Assembly (NCBI GenBank): GCA_021299835.1
Contig: JAJTER010000027.1
Location: 1-34,486, forward strand
Reading direction: 5' to 3'
Length of the DNA stretch: 34,486 bases
Source of the DNA: Saprospiraceae bacterium
GTDB taxonomy: Bacteria > Bacteroidota > Bacteroidia > Chitinophagales > Saprospiraceae
Shown here: one piece after another, positions 12,990 to 22,602 of the stretch
Numbering within the stretch: the first letter of the stretch is position 1
How the letters are laid out: each line of letters begins with the position of its first letter
Position numbers and translations under genes: made by a program
Notes under the pieces: generated by a model
Database searches by the model: none
The model's input: only the letters and a program-made list of their open reading frames with translations
What the model was told of the DNA's origin: nothing

Positions 12990-15900
12990 TCATCCTTTTT
13001 CCTTTAACAGAGGAATCTGTCTTTTCTGAGCTTCGGCATTTAAGGTTTCCACCCCCGTTTTAATTAAGGGTTTGAGCTGATTCAAATACCCGTCCAATTC
13101 TTTTGCAAGTACATCATAAACTTCTTCGGCCTGGTCAGTAGGGGGGAAATCACCCAATTGCTGGTCAGCTAATAAAAAGGCTAATCTGTTATTGACTTTT
13201 ATACCATAATTGAGGGCATCTTGCCGGGCAATATTTTTAGTCTGGTGAATCTGATTTTCAATTTTTGTAATTTCCCTTTCCAATTCCTCAGCTTGTATTA
13301 GCAAATCTTTGTACAAACTTTGATTACCCAATTTTTCCTTGATATAAATAAGGTCTTTTTTGATCGTCCTGATATCCAGAATGGCTTGATTTGCTTCACT
13401 GACCTTATCGCGAACTTTTAGTAAATAATCCAGTTGTTTCTTATAATCTTCCTGCGTATTTTTTAATCGGGGATCAGGCAAAACAATAAAATCGATGCTC
13501 GATTTTTTTCCATCTACAGAAAGCGTGGCCTGATAATTTCCCGGCATTACTTTAGGTCCTTTATTTGGAGATGAATAAAAAACCATGCCAGGGAATTCAG
13601 TGAATCCAGGATATCTTAGGTCCCAGACAAATCGATTTCCACCAACCGTTACATTAAGTTTTTGTTTTGGATTTTTACTATCCTTGCTCCATTTTTGTAT
13701 TGAATTTCCACTATCGTCAAAAATTTCCAATGAAATAGCGGGAGATTTTAGCGCTAAATCATTGATATAAAAATGGAAAACAGCCCCATTTGGGTGATTT
13801 TCACCTTCCTTTAAACTGGAAGGCGCATTATTCTCCTGTGCCAATCTATACGTTGGTTTAGATGTAAATAAGTGAAAATCTTTTGCTTTGATTTCGCTGT
13901 TAATTTCCTGGATGGGACTCAAATCGTCTATCATCCAAAAGCTTCTTCCGTGCGTGGCAGCAATCAAGGTATTATCTCTGATGTGCAAATCATGGATAGA
14001 GACGATGGGAAGGTTCAATTTGAAAGGTTGCCAAAAATTACCATCATCAAATGAAATATACATACCCCATTCAGTACCAGCGTATAACAGGCCTTTTCTT
14101 GTCGGATCTACTCTGATGGCTCTGGTATAGTGCGTATTATCGATACCTTTTGTTATGGTTGTCCAGGTTTTGCCATAGTCCACCGTTTTATAAAGGTAGG
14201 GGGTATAATCGCCAAATTTATAATGGGTAGCGGCAACATAAGCACTGCCGGGTTGATGCGGGTTAACATCTATACAATTAAACATATTCCATTTTGGTGA
14301 ACCAGGAGGGGTAACATTTTGCCAGGTTTTTCCACCATCTCTGGTAACATGCAACAGGCCGTCGTCACTTCCTGTCCAAATGACCCCATCTTCTTTAGGG
14401 GATTCAGCGATGACAAAAATATTCCCATAAAATTCAACGCCCGTATTATCCTGCGTGATTGGCCCACCAGAAGACTTAAGTGTTTCAGGATCATTTCTTG
14501 TTAAATCTGGACTAATGACTTCCCAGCTTTGTCCTTCATTGGTGGTGACATGCAAATAATTTGAACCGGCGTATAATTTTTTAGGATTATGAGGACTAAA
14601 AAGGAGTGGAAAATTCCAGTTAAATCTATATTTCATTACTTCTACTCCGGAGCCAGCCGGATTAAAAGGCCATACATTGGTGCTTCTCTCTTGCCCAGTT
14701 GTATGGTCAAATCGACTCATATACCCTTTGTAAGTGCCTGCATATACTATGTCAGGATTATTAGGATCGGGAGCTAAGTGGGCACTTTCCCCGCCGGCTG
14801 AAATATCCCAATCTTTATCTGTTAGGGTTGAACCAGTGGATCGGTGGGAAATGCGAACGGTAGAATTGTCTTGTTGCGCACCTAATATTTTAAAAGGAAA
14901 TGATTGATCAGTAGTTACCCGATAAAATTGAGCTGTAGGCTGATTATGATAAGTGGTCCAGTTTACGCCCCCATCGGTTGATACTTGTGCGCCTCCGTCA
15001 TTGGCAACAATCATCCGTTGATTATTTGCGGGGTCAATCCACAGGTCGTGATGGTCGCTATGGGGAGTTTCCATCTCTTTGAAAGTTCTACCACCGTCTG
15101 TAGATTTTAAGAAAGGAACATTCAGCGCATAAACAACATCAGGATTTTCCGAATCAGCGGTAATTCTGGAATAATACCAGGCTCTTTGCCTTAATTCACG
15201 ATCTTCACTTGTTTTAATCCAACTTTGTCCACCATTATCGGAACGGAATAAACCGCCATCCTCTGCTTCGATACAAGCCCAGATTCTTTCAGGATTTGCG
15301 GGAGAAATAGTTAATCCGGCTATTCCCCAAAGTCCACCTGGCAGGCCTTTATTTTTAGAAATATTACTCCAGGTATCTCCGCCATCTGTGCTTTTATATA
15401 AATGAGAGCCCTCACCCCCTGAATCCATTCGATAGCCATTTCGCTTCATTTCCCAGGTACTGGCAAATATTATACGCGGATTACTTGGGTCAAAAACTAC
15501 ATCGCCACAACCGGCGCGATCATTCTCATATAAAATCTTTTCCCAGTTTTTTCCACCATCCTTACTTCTATATAGGCCTCTTTCTGTTGACGATTTCCAA
15601 AGATTCCCTAAAACGCCAACATAAATCAGGTCTGGATTGGTAGGATGAATTCTGATACGACTAATGTGTTGTGATTGAGGCAAGCCCATGTATTTCCATG
15701 TTTTCCCTGCATCGGTGGAACGCCACAACCCTTTTCCAGGTGATACATTTCCGCGGAGGGTTTGTTCGCCCTCTCCGACATAAATCACATTGGGATCACT
15801 TTCTGAAACTGCCACGGCACCTATAGATCCTCCGAAATAACCGTCTGAAATACACTCCCAGGTTCCTCCGCCATCGATGGTACGCCACACGCCTCCGCCT

Positions 15901-16124
15901 ACGGTTCCCATGTAATAAAGATTTGGTTTGCCGGGTACTCCAGTGGCTGTACAGGAGCGGCCACCTCTAAAAGGCCCTAGTTGTCTCCATTTTACCGCAT
16001 CAAAATAATCTTCTGATATGCCGGACATAACGGTCATTTCAATATTTGCGGGCTTGCCTTTTTGAGCATAAATGAAATGAATATTTAGGATAAAAAATAT
16101 TTGAAGGAGGATTCTTGGGCTCAT
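12990..16124 (-). CDS. Exported sortilin/VPS10-like BNR-repeat beta-propeller protein
   Basis: 1044 residues with a signal peptide (LLQIFFILNIHFIYA, cleavage near 20). At least ten BNR/Asp-box repeats of the S.DGG..W type are visible, such as STDAGKTWKYMG, SKDGGKNWEKIL, STDGGDTWSNIS, SDNGGQSWIKTS, TTNEGQSWEVIS and TRDGGKTWQNVT, which form the ten-bladed propeller of the sortilin VPS10 domain. Proteins of this build in Bacteroidota are often labelled glycosyl hydrolase, though no sialidase catalytic residues can be assigned here. After the propeller there is a beta-rich domain (about 760-880) and a C-terminal coiled-coil-like helical segment (about 890-965, KKQLDYLLKVRDKVSEANQA onward). No type IX C-terminal sorting signal is obvious. 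It probably binds peptides or glycans at the cell surface or periplasm. It is divergent from the deacylase gene. Confidence 0.82.
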   Translation of the reverse strand: MSPRILLQIFFILNIHFIYAQKGKPANIEMTVMSGISEDYFDAVKWRQLGPFRGGRSCTATGVPGKPNLYYMGTVGGGVWRTIDGGGTWECISDGYFGGSIGAVAVSESDPNVIYVGEGEQTLRGNVSPGKGLWRSTDAGKTWKYMGLPQSQHISRIRIHPTNPDLIYVGVLGNLWKSSTERGLYRSKDGGKNWEKILYENDRAGCGDVVFDPSNPRIIFASTWEMKRNGYRMDSGGEGSHLYKSTDGGDTWSNISKNKGLPGGLWGIAGLTISPANPERIWACIEAEDGGLFRSDNGGQSWIKTSEDRELRQRAWYYSRITADSENPDVVYALNVPFLKSTDGGRTFKEMETPHSDHHDLWIDPANNQRMIVANDGGAQVSTDGGVNWTTYHNQPTAQFYRVTTDQSFPFKILGAQQDNSTVRISHRSTGSTLTDKDWDISAGGESAHLAPDPNNPDIVYAGTYKGYMSRFDHTTGQERSTNVWPFNPAGSGVEVMKYRFNWNFPLLFSPHNPKKLYAGSNYLHVTTNEGQSWEVISPDLTRNDPETLKSSGGPITQDNTGVEFYGNIFVIAESPKEDGVIWTGSDDGLLHVTRDGGKTWQNVTPPGSPKWNMFNCIDVNPHQPGSAYVAATHYKFGDYTPYLYKTVDYGKTWTTITKGIDNTHYTRAIRVDPTRKGLLYAGTEWGMYISFDDGNFWQPFKLNLPIVSIHDLHIRDNTLIAATHGRSFWMIDDLSPIQEINSEIKAKDFHLFTSKPTYRLAQENNAPSSLKEGENHPNGAVFHFYINDLALKSPAISLEIFDDSGNSIQKWSKDSKNPKQKLNVTVGGNRFVWDLRYPGFTEFPGMVFYSSPNKGPKVMPGNYQATLSVDGKKSSIDFIVLPDPRLKNTQEDYKKQLDYLLKVRDKVSEANQAILDIRTIKKDLIYIKEKLGNQSLYKDLLIQAEELEREITKIENQIHQTKNIARQDALNYGIKVNNRLAFLLADQQLGDFPPTDQAEEVYDVLAKELDGYLNQLKPLIKTGVETLNAEAQKRQIPLLKEKG

Positions 16125-16217
16125 TTTTACAGCATTTTTTACTTAAAGAATAAAAATACTTTTTATTTTATCTATTTTCATTGGTCTTTTAGATTTTGAA
16201 CCAATTATTTTAAAAAA

Positions 16218-17909
16218 ATGAAGGCATTTCTTTTTCCCAGCTACCTCCTATTGCTCTATGGTTTGTTTTTTCAGTCTTGTTCATCAGCACTTGAATATGA
16301 TGTAATCATCAGGAATGCGGTCATTTTTGATGGCACTGGTAATACTCCGGTTAAAGGGGATATTGGCATTAATAAAGATACGATAGCCTTTATTGGAGAC
16401 TTAAAAATGAACAAGGGCAAAAAAGAATTTGATGCCAAAGGTCTGGCTATTAGTCCCGGTTTTGTCAATATGCTTTCTTGGGCAACGGTCTCCTTACTCG
16501 CTGATGGCAGAGCAATGAGTGATATAAAACAAGGGGTTACACTCGAAGTAATGGGAGAAGGAAATTCCATGGGACCTTTGAATGAAGCCATGAGAAAAGA
16601 AGAATTAGATGGTCAGGGAGATATTAAATATGAGGTCTATTGGCGTACTTTAGGGGAATATTTAACTGGCCTCGAAAAAAAAGGCGTTTCTCCAAATATT
16701 GCTTCTTTTGTTGGTGCTACCTCCCTAAGAATTCATGAATTAGGTTATGAAAATAGGAAACCCACAAATGGGGAGTTAAAAAACATGCAACTCCTTGTTA
16801 AACAAGCAATGAATGAAGGTGCAATGGGTTTATCTTCTGCTCTTATTTATGCCCCCGCTTTTTATGCTGACGAAGAGGAGATTTTAGCCCTTTGTCAGGC
16901 TATGGCTCCTTACAATGGTTTGTATATTACCCACATGAAAAGTGAAGGAAATAGATTGGAGGAGTCTGTTCAAAGTGTCATTATACTGGCAGAAAAGGCA
17001 AAAGTGAAAGCTGAAATATATCATCTGAAAGCTGCAGGTATCGATAATTGGTCAAAAATGGATAAAGTAATTACAAGTATCAATAAGGCTAGAAATCAAG
17101 GAATTGATATTGCTGCTAATATGTATAATTATATCGCTGGGGCTACAGGGCTTGATGCAGCAATGCCTCCATGGGTTCAGGAGGGTGGTTATGGGGAGTG
17201 GGCAAAAAGATTAAAGGATCTCAATATTAGGAAAAAGGTAATTGCCCAAATGAAAATAAATGCTAATGACTGGGAAAATTTATATGCCTCCGCTGGTTCT
17301 CCTGATAAGCTTTTATTAGTCGATTTCAGACAAGATTCCTTAAAAAAATATACTGGTAAAACATTGGCAGAGGTGGCAACTTTAAGAGGGAAAAGTCCCG
17401 AAGAAACAGCAATTGATCTGGTGATTCAAGATAGTTCCCGCGTAGGCACTGTTTATTTTTTAATGAATGAGGAGAATGTAAAAAAACAAATTAAGTTGCC
17501 ATGGGTTAGTTTTGGTTCTGATGCTGGCGCTCCTGCTTCAGAAGGGGTATTTCTTAAGTCAAGCACTCATCCGCGTGCTTATGGAAATTTTGCCAGACTA
17601 CTTGGGAAATATGTACGTGATGAAAAGGTTATTAAACTCGAAGAGGCCGTGAGAAAATTAGCTGCGCTGCCTTGTGAACGACTGGGGATTGCACAAAGGG
17701 GTTATTTGAAAAAAGGATATTTTGCAGACCTTGTCCTTTTCGATCCTAAAGAAATAGCCGATTTAGCTGATTTTCAAAATCCTCATCAGTATGCGGTCGG
17801 CGTGAAAAATGTTTGGGTAAATGGTAAATTGGTGCTATTAAATGGGGAGCCTACAGAGGAAAGACCTGGACGATTTATCAAAGGACCTGGCTATCAAAAA
17901 GGTTTCTAA
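16218..17909 (+). CDS. D-aminoacylase-like amidohydrolase, probable lipoprotein, atypical metal motif
   Basis: 563 residues. The N-terminus (LLLLYGLFFQSCSSALEYDV) looks like a lipoprotein signal with Cys21, although the residues before Cys are not an ideal lipobox. The rest follows N-acyl-D-amino-acid deacylases: YDVIIRNAVIFDGTG at the entry, ITHMKSEGNRLEESV and EIYHLKAAG, which carry the two late His ligands, VSFGSDAGAP with the catalytic Asp, and the closing KKGYFADLVLFDP. The usual first metal motif HxH after PGF is replaced by PGFVNMLSW (80-88), so only part of the binuclear site remains; this variant exists among related Bacteroidota proteins, but I state that from memory. It may hydrolyse N-acyl or D-amino-acid amides from cell-wall or peptide material. 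The serine hydrolase gene follows 35 bases downstream, a likely shared transcript. Confidence 0.85.
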   Translation: MKAFLFPSYLLLLYGLFFQSCSSALEYDVIIRNAVIFDGTGNTPVKGDIGINKDTIAFIGDLKMNKGKKEFDAKGLAISPGFVNMLSWATVSLLADGRAMSDIKQGVTLEVMGEGNSMGPLNEAMRKEELDGQGDIKYEVYWRTLGEYLTGLEKKGVSPNIASFVGATSLRIHELGYENRKPTNGELKNMQLLVKQAMNEGAMGLSSALIYAPAFYADEEEILALCQAMAPYNGLYITHMKSEGNRLEESVQSVIILAEKAKVKAEIYHLKAAGIDNWSKMDKVITSINKARNQGIDIAANMYNYIAGATGLDAAMPPWVQEGGYGEWAKRLKDLNIRKKVIAQMKINANDWENLYASAGSPDKLLLVDFRQDSLKKYTGKTLAEVATLRGKSPEETAIDLVIQDSSRVGTVYFLMNEENVKKQIKLPWVSFGSDAGAPASEGVFLKSSTHPRAYGNFARLLGKYVRDEKVIKLEEAVRKLAALPCERLGIAQRGYLKKGYFADLVLFDPKEIADLADFQNPHQYAVGVKNVWVNGKLVLLNGEPTEERPGRFIKGPGYQKGF

Positions 17910-17944
17910 TTCCCACATTATTCTTTTTTTTGATTGTGTTAGCT

Positions 17945-19444
17945 ATGAAAAAATTTCAATTCCTCATTCTTCCTTTTTTATTCTGCTGTTTGTCCGCTTT
18001 TTCTCAAACAGAACTAAATAAATTAAATGAATTGACCTCCTTTATCGAAAAAGGAATGGCCGATTGGGAAATTCCAGGGCTTTCAGTTTCTGTCGTTAAA
18101 AATGGAAAAACGATTTATCAGAAGGGGTTTGGTTTGAAAAATATGCATTTGACGGAAGCAGTAAATGAGCATTCTATCTTTGGTATTTGTTCTACTACTA
18201 AGGCTATGACGGCATTAACTTTAGCTATGCTGGTCGATGAAAATAAACTGAATTGGGACGATCCTGTTGTCAAATATTTACCCCATTTCAAATTAGCTTC
18301 AGATGACTGGACTAATCAAATTCGGGTGAAGGATTTGCTAACACATAATGCAGGTCTGCCAAATCTCGATTTTTTATGGTATGCCAATAACTTAGAGGTG
18401 AAAGAGATGATTCAGCGATTGAAATTTGTTAATCAGGCTTATCCCATCAGAGGTGGTTATACTTATCAAAATGTGATGTATGCCATTGCTGGAGAATTGG
18501 TTGAATCAATAAGTGGTATGCCATGGACAACTTTTCTCCAACTAAGAGTTTTTGACCCATTAGATATGAAGGAATCCTTTCCTACCTATAAATCTTCCCT
18601 GTTCTACAAAAACAGGATGTTTCCCCATTTTAGAATCTCAGATAAAATATCCCCCATTCCATATATGGTCATTGATCAGGTAGCTCCTGCCGGAGCGGTT
18701 TGGTCGAGCGCACACGATATGGCTAAATGGATGCATTTCCTCCTCAATAAGGGCATAATAAATGGTAGAGCATTGATTTCTGAAAATAATTTTAACGAAT
18801 TATTTACCCCCCAAATAGTGATTCCACCAAAGGATTTTTATCCTACAACCAGTTTGACGCTGCCGACCTGGACTACTTACGGGTTAGGTTGGTTTCAGCA
18901 AGATTATAGAGGCAAAACACTTCATTTTCATACAGGTAGTATCGATGGGAATATTGCCATTTTAGGCCTTCTACCCTCCGATAGTCTGGGTGTTTTTGTT
19001 TTAGGAAATCTAGATCATGCAGAATTGAGGCATGCTATTATGTTTAAGGTTTTAGACCTTTTAGGTGAAAATGTCGAAGGTTCAAGAGATTGGAATGATG
19101 AAATTAAATCGCTTTACCAACAAATCGCAAATAGTAATAGGAAAGAGAATGTTCCTTATATTAAGAGGGATGAGAGGGGCAGTATAACCTCGTTTACAGG
19201 CACCTATTACCATCCCCTTTATGGGAAAATTAAAGTAGAAAAAACAAAGGAAAATAAAGTGTTACTTCATCTAACCCCAATACTTACCTTAACACTCAAC
19301 GCTATCAACGAAAAGGAATTTAATGGAAAATATCTTGATTACTTTTGGTTTGATGATGAAAAAATAATTTTCGAATTAAGTATAAATGGCAAAGATGTTT
19401 TGGCTCTAACTATAGGAAATCGGAAATGGATAAAAGAAAATTGA
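17945..19444 (+). CDS. Exported serine hydrolase of the class C beta-lactamase / S12 family
   Basis: The start is ATG at 17945 (499 residues); the frame also reaches a TTG at 17930. The signal peptide is MKKFQFLILPFLFCCLSAFS, cleaved near Gln21. The S12 motifs are present: S83-T-T-K86 in GICSTTKAMTA (nucleophile Ser and general-base Lys), Y174-Q-N176 in GYTYQNVMYAIAGE, and the third box H329-T-G331 in FHTGSIDGN, which replaces KTG as in many esterase and peptidase relatives. A C-terminal lipocalin-like DUF3471 or beta-barrel extension follows (TGTYYHPLYGKIKVE, about 420-499). The family includes beta-lactamases, D-Ala-D-Ala peptidases and esterases; true beta-lactamase activity cannot be concluded. 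Its pairing with the D-aminoacylase-like gene suggests linked use of D-amino-acid or peptidoglycan-derived substrates, which is inference. The gene ends two bases before the convergent receptor gene. Confidence 0.9.
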   Translation: MKKFQFLILPFLFCCLSAFSQTELNKLNELTSFIEKGMADWEIPGLSVSVVKNGKTIYQKGFGLKNMHLTEAVNEHSIFGICSTTKAMTALTLAMLVDENKLNWDDPVVKYLPHFKLASDDWTNQIRVKDLLTHNAGLPNLDFLWYANNLEVKEMIQRLKFVNQAYPIRGGYTYQNVMYAIAGELVESISGMPWTTFLQLRVFDPLDMKESFPTYKSSLFYKNRMFPHFRISDKISPIPYMVIDQVAPAGAVWSSAHDMAKWMHFLLNKGIINGRALISENNFNELFTPQIVIPPKDFYPTTSLTLPTWTTYGLGWFQQDYRGKTLHFHTGSIDGNIAILGLLPSDSLGVFVLGNLDHAELRHAIMFKVLDLLGENVEGSRDWNDEIKSLYQQIANSNRKENVPYIKRDERGSITSFTGTYYHPLYGKIKVEKTKENKVLLHLTPILTLTLNAINEKEFNGKYLDYFWFDDEKIIFELSINGKDVLALTIGNRKWIKEN

Positions 19445-19446
19445 GC

Positions 19447-21255
19447 TTATAAATTAAATTTTATACCTGCCCTGAGCCATTTTCCCGGCATGGGAACGGT
19501 ACCAATTTCTCTGTATTCCAGATCAAAAAAATTGGTTATCTGGAGGAAGGTATTGAATGATTTTCCCCATGACCTATTGGCTTGAACGTCCGTTAAAAAG
19601 GTAGATTTTTCATTGTTTATCCGCTGAAAGTATCGGAAAGCGGTCGTTGCTTTAATTTTCAATGGTAGATTGAAGGCAATAATGGCACTACTTTGGTACT
19701 TAAGATTTTCAAAAATATATCGGGATTGATACCCTGGGATCAGCTCCATATCAGCTTGCAACCAGGCATAATTCAGCTGAATAGAATGAATCAATCCGCG
19801 TTGAAAGTCATATTTAAAAGTAAGTTCTGCTCCCCTTGTCATTACATTAAGATAATTCTCAGGTTTCCATTTTTCTGCGTTGGAAATCCTTACCCATTCA
19901 ATTATTCTGGAAGCATCGCGTTGAAAAATGGAAGCCGTCAAATGCGCGTTTCCTTTGTCGAAACGACCGCCTATTTCATAGGTCCAGGCCGATTCCGGGA
20001 GTAAAGTTATGTTTCCAACATTAGATGGACCCACATAGTATAAATCGGTATAAGTCGGCACTCTAAACGACCTGGCAAGATTCGTGAATACGGAAAAATG
20101 GTCATTTTGAGTATAACTTACATCTATACCCGGATAGAATTTCAATCCATAATCATTCATATAATGATTAAAAATGCCAGGATTAACCTGGAATTTTCCC
20201 AGGGTAATTCTCTCCTCCAGATAAATTCCCACGTGATCGCGAAAATGGTTGCCCAGATTATTACTTTCTATTTGTTCCCGGCGTATTTCAAATCCAATAG
20301 CACCAATACCTAAAGCATTGTTAAGTTGAAAATTACCCTCCAATCCACTAACTTTTGTGTTGTGAATATTTTTATAAAAAGAAGGATTTTGTCTTAGATA
20401 AATATAAATATCCTGGTGATCTCTATGATAGGCATTAAAATTGAACCGTCCCCAATCTTTTTCCAGTTTATAAGCGACAGAAAACATCATGGTTTGGGTT
20501 TCTTCGTATTGATCCTTTGCATTTTCATTCGCATAAAAACCATTTGCACCAAAAACCTTATTATTGAATCCCGCCAAAATACGCCAGGTACCTTGAGCTA
20601 AGGATAATTGAGATTGATAAAGAATATTTTGCTGCTTAAAATCGGTGTTATACCTGTAACCATCTCCTTCACTAAAACCACCAGAAACAGATTGCTTCCA
20701 TTTTCCGAAGGGTAAACTAAGGGATACATCGGCTCTTTTTAACCCATATTCACCTAAAGAGACCGTGCCGGATAGCTGATTTTTATCGGGTACTTTGGTA
20801 ATAATGTTAACAGCACCAGCAAAGGCATTTGGACCATAAATTCTGGTTCCCGGACCTTTTAAGACCTCTATCCGTTCGATTTGTTCCGGTTGAAGTACCA
20901 AATTCAACAAATGATGACCAGTCTGAGGGTCACTCAACTTAATGCCATTGATGAGGACCAGGCTTTGGTCAAAAGATCCTCCTCTAATAGACAGATCTGC
21001 CTGAACGCCCTGAGGTCCTCGCTGTCTGATATCCAAGCCAGGTAAATAAGAAAGAATTTCAGCTATTTGGTTAGCTGGCAAACGGCTAATGTCCTCTTTA
21101 GAAAGCAATTGTATTGTTCTGGCCGATTTGGAAAATGGGGTAGCCAACCGGTCTGCCATAATTTCTACCTGGTTGAGAGAAATTAAAGTATCAGATTGTC
21201 CCCACATATTTTGAGAAATAAACGATATTGTCAGCAAAATATTAATTAACTTCAT
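19447..21255 (-). CDS. TonB-dependent outer-membrane receptor (BtuB-like size)
   Basis: 602 residues with a signal peptide (INILLTISFISQNMWG, cleavage near 19). The plug domain runs from about 28 to 155 and has typical segments: ISRLPANQIAEILSYLPGLD, DLSIRGGSFDQSLVLINGIK, QIERIEVLKGPGTRIYGPNA and FAGAVNIITK. The rest is a beta-barrel, with SFRVPTYTDLYYVGP and the end GKWLRAGIKFNL as expected for the last strand. The length and the lack of an N-terminal carboxypeptidase-like domain are closer to BtuB or small siderophore receptors than to SusC. No SusD gene and no cobalamin riboswitch are seen; only 61 bases separate its start from the divergent aminotransferase gene. The receptor imports a ligand using energy from TonB; the ligand is unknown. 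Confidence 0.93.
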   Translation of the reverse strand: MKLINILLTISFISQNMWGQSDTLISLNQVEIMADRLATPFSKSARTIQLLSKEDISRLPANQIAEILSYLPGLDIRQRGPQGVQADLSIRGGSFDQSLVLINGIKLSDPQTGHHLLNLVLQPEQIERIEVLKGPGTRIYGPNAFAGAVNIITKVPDKNQLSGTVSLGEYGLKRADVSLSLPFGKWKQSVSGGFSEGDGYRYNTDFKQQNILYQSQLSLAQGTWRILAGFNNKVFGANGFYANENAKDQYEETQTMMFSVAYKLEKDWGRFNFNAYHRDHQDIYIYLRQNPSFYKNIHNTKVSGLEGNFQLNNALGIGAIGFEIRREQIESNNLGNHFRDHVGIYLEERITLGKFQVNPGIFNHYMNDYGLKFYPGIDVSYTQNDHFSVFTNLARSFRVPTYTDLYYVGPSNVGNITLLPESAWTYEIGGRFDKGNAHLTASIFQRDASRIIEWVRISNAEKWKPENYLNVMTRGAELTFKYDFQRGLIHSIQLNYAWLQADMELIPGYQSRYIFENLKYQSSAIIAFNLPLKIKATTAFRYFQRINNEKSTFLTDVQANRSWGKSFNTFLQITNFFDLEYREIGTVPMPGKWLRAGIKFNL

Positions 21256-21316
21256 TCTATTGGTTTAAGCGCTAAAATTAAGCAAACAAACGAAATGATT
21301 ATCAAAAAGCGAAATA

Positions 21317-22531
21317 ATGAATGTAAGCTTTAGGTCAAATTTTCCCTCTCTTCAGGGAACAATGAAGAACGGTGCCCCTTATGTGTTTATGGACGGACCT
21401 GCAGGAACACAAGTGCCCGCTCAAGTAATAAATGCCATTTCAGGTTATTATTTACATAAAAATGCCAATTCGCATGGTCAGTTTATAACATCTTCATTAA
21501 CCGATGCCGTGGTAGATGAAACCAGATCATCGATGGCCTGTTTTTTAGGCGCTAATCATGGGGGAGAAATCTCCCTGGGTGCCAACATGACTAGTTTAGC
21601 CTTTTCCCTTTCCCGCGCCTTTGCCCGATTGTTTCCACCCGGCGATGAGGTATTGATTACTCAACTGGATCACGAAGGAAACAGAGGGCCCTGGCTCGCC
21701 CTTCGCGAAAAGGGTGTTATCGTCAGGGAGGTTCGGCTTTTACCAGAAGGACGACTTGATTATGAAGACTTTGAATCTAAAATAAATGAACGTACCAGGT
21801 TGGTTGCGGTAGGATTTTCGTCTAATATTTTAGGCACTGTTAATGATTTGAAAAAAATAAGATATCTGAGCCATCAGGTGGGCGCCTGGCTTTTAGTGGA
21901 TGCCGTCCATGGGGCACCACACTTTAGCCTGGATGTTAAAGCGTTGGATTGTGATTTTTTACTTTGTTCTGCCTATAAGTTCTATGGCCCTCATGTTGGT
22001 ATTCTTTACGCAAGAGAGGGCCTGTTGGATCGATTACCAACAGATAGATTGCGCACCGCTGGTCAGGCAGCACCTGATTCTATTGAAACGGGAACGCCTA
22101 ATTTTGCTGCCTTTGCCGGTGTTACCGCAGCCATTGAATTTTTAGAAAGTAATGGTACAGGGCAGAGTAAAAGAGAGCGTTTGGTGAGGGCTATGGAAAT
22201 GATTCATGAGCATGAAATGGGTTTATTTATAAAATTATATCGTGGATTGGAAGCCATGGAGGGTATTCAGTTATGGGGTTTACCTCCTGATATCATTGAT
22301 AGAGCTCCGACCTTATCATTCAGTGTGTTAAATGAAAAACCTGATCAATTTTGCAGTTATTTAGGGGAAAATGGCGTTTTTGCCTGGAACGGTCACTTTT
22401 ACGCATTGAGAACCGTGGAAATATTAGGCTTAAGAGCAAAAGACGGTGTGGTAAGAATGGGTATTTCTGCCTACACATCCTCTGATGAAGTAGATAAAGT
22501 GCTGGAAATTGTCAAAAAAAGGGTTTGTTAG
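21317..22531 (+). CDS. Class V aminotransferase / cysteine desulfurase-like PLP enzyme
   Basis: 404 residues with the class V PLP fold. YVFMDGPAGTQVPAQVI starts the domain, HGG..SLGANMTSLAFSLSRA binds cofactor phosphate, LVDAVHGAPH carries the Asp that contacts the pyridine nitrogen, and LCSAYKFYGPHVGILY holds the PLP-binding lysine. The overall pattern is that of the cysteine-desulfurase-like TIGR01976 group rather than SufS or IscS. The mobile active-site cysteine of true desulfurases is not found in the expected loop, which reads FAWNGHFYALRTVE. The enzyme may therefore act as a lyase or aminotransferase on an unknown amino acid, and no suf or isc genes are nearby. Start ATG at 21317, divergent from the receptor gene; the primary sigma-factor gene follows on the same strand about 70 bases later. 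Confidence 0.87.
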   Translation: MNVSFRSNFPSLQGTMKNGAPYVFMDGPAGTQVPAQVINAISGYYLHKNANSHGQFITSSLTDAVVDETRSSMACFLGANHGGEISLGANMTSLAFSLSRAFARLFPPGDEVLITQLDHEGNRGPWLALREKGVIVREVRLLPEGRLDYEDFESKINERTRLVAVGFSSNILGTVNDLKKIRYLSHQVGAWLLVDAVHGAPHFSLDVKALDCDFLLCSAYKFYGPHVGILYAREGLLDRLPTDRLRTAGQAAPDSIETGTPNFAAFAGVTAAIEFLESNGTGQSKRERLVRAMEMIHEHEMGLFIKLYRGLEAMEGIQLWGLPPDIIDRAPTLSFSVLNEKPDQFCSYLGENGVFAWNGHFYALRTVEILGLRAKDGVVRMGISAYTSSDEVDKVLEIVKKRVC

Positions 22532-22602
22532 TAAAATTTTTCAAAAAAAGGAAACTTTTAAGGGTATTTTTTCGTATATAGTTATTGTAAATGAATAATT
22601 CC

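Noticed and set aside
17945-19444. Calling the S12 hydrolase an antibiotic-resistance beta-lactamase
   Set aside because: The HTG third box and the long C-terminal extension are common in esterase and peptidase relatives; resistance cannot be concluded.
21256-21316. Cobalamin riboswitch before a BtuB-like receptor
   Set aside because: The divergent gap is only 61 bases, too short for the element, and no B12-box-like sequence is seen.
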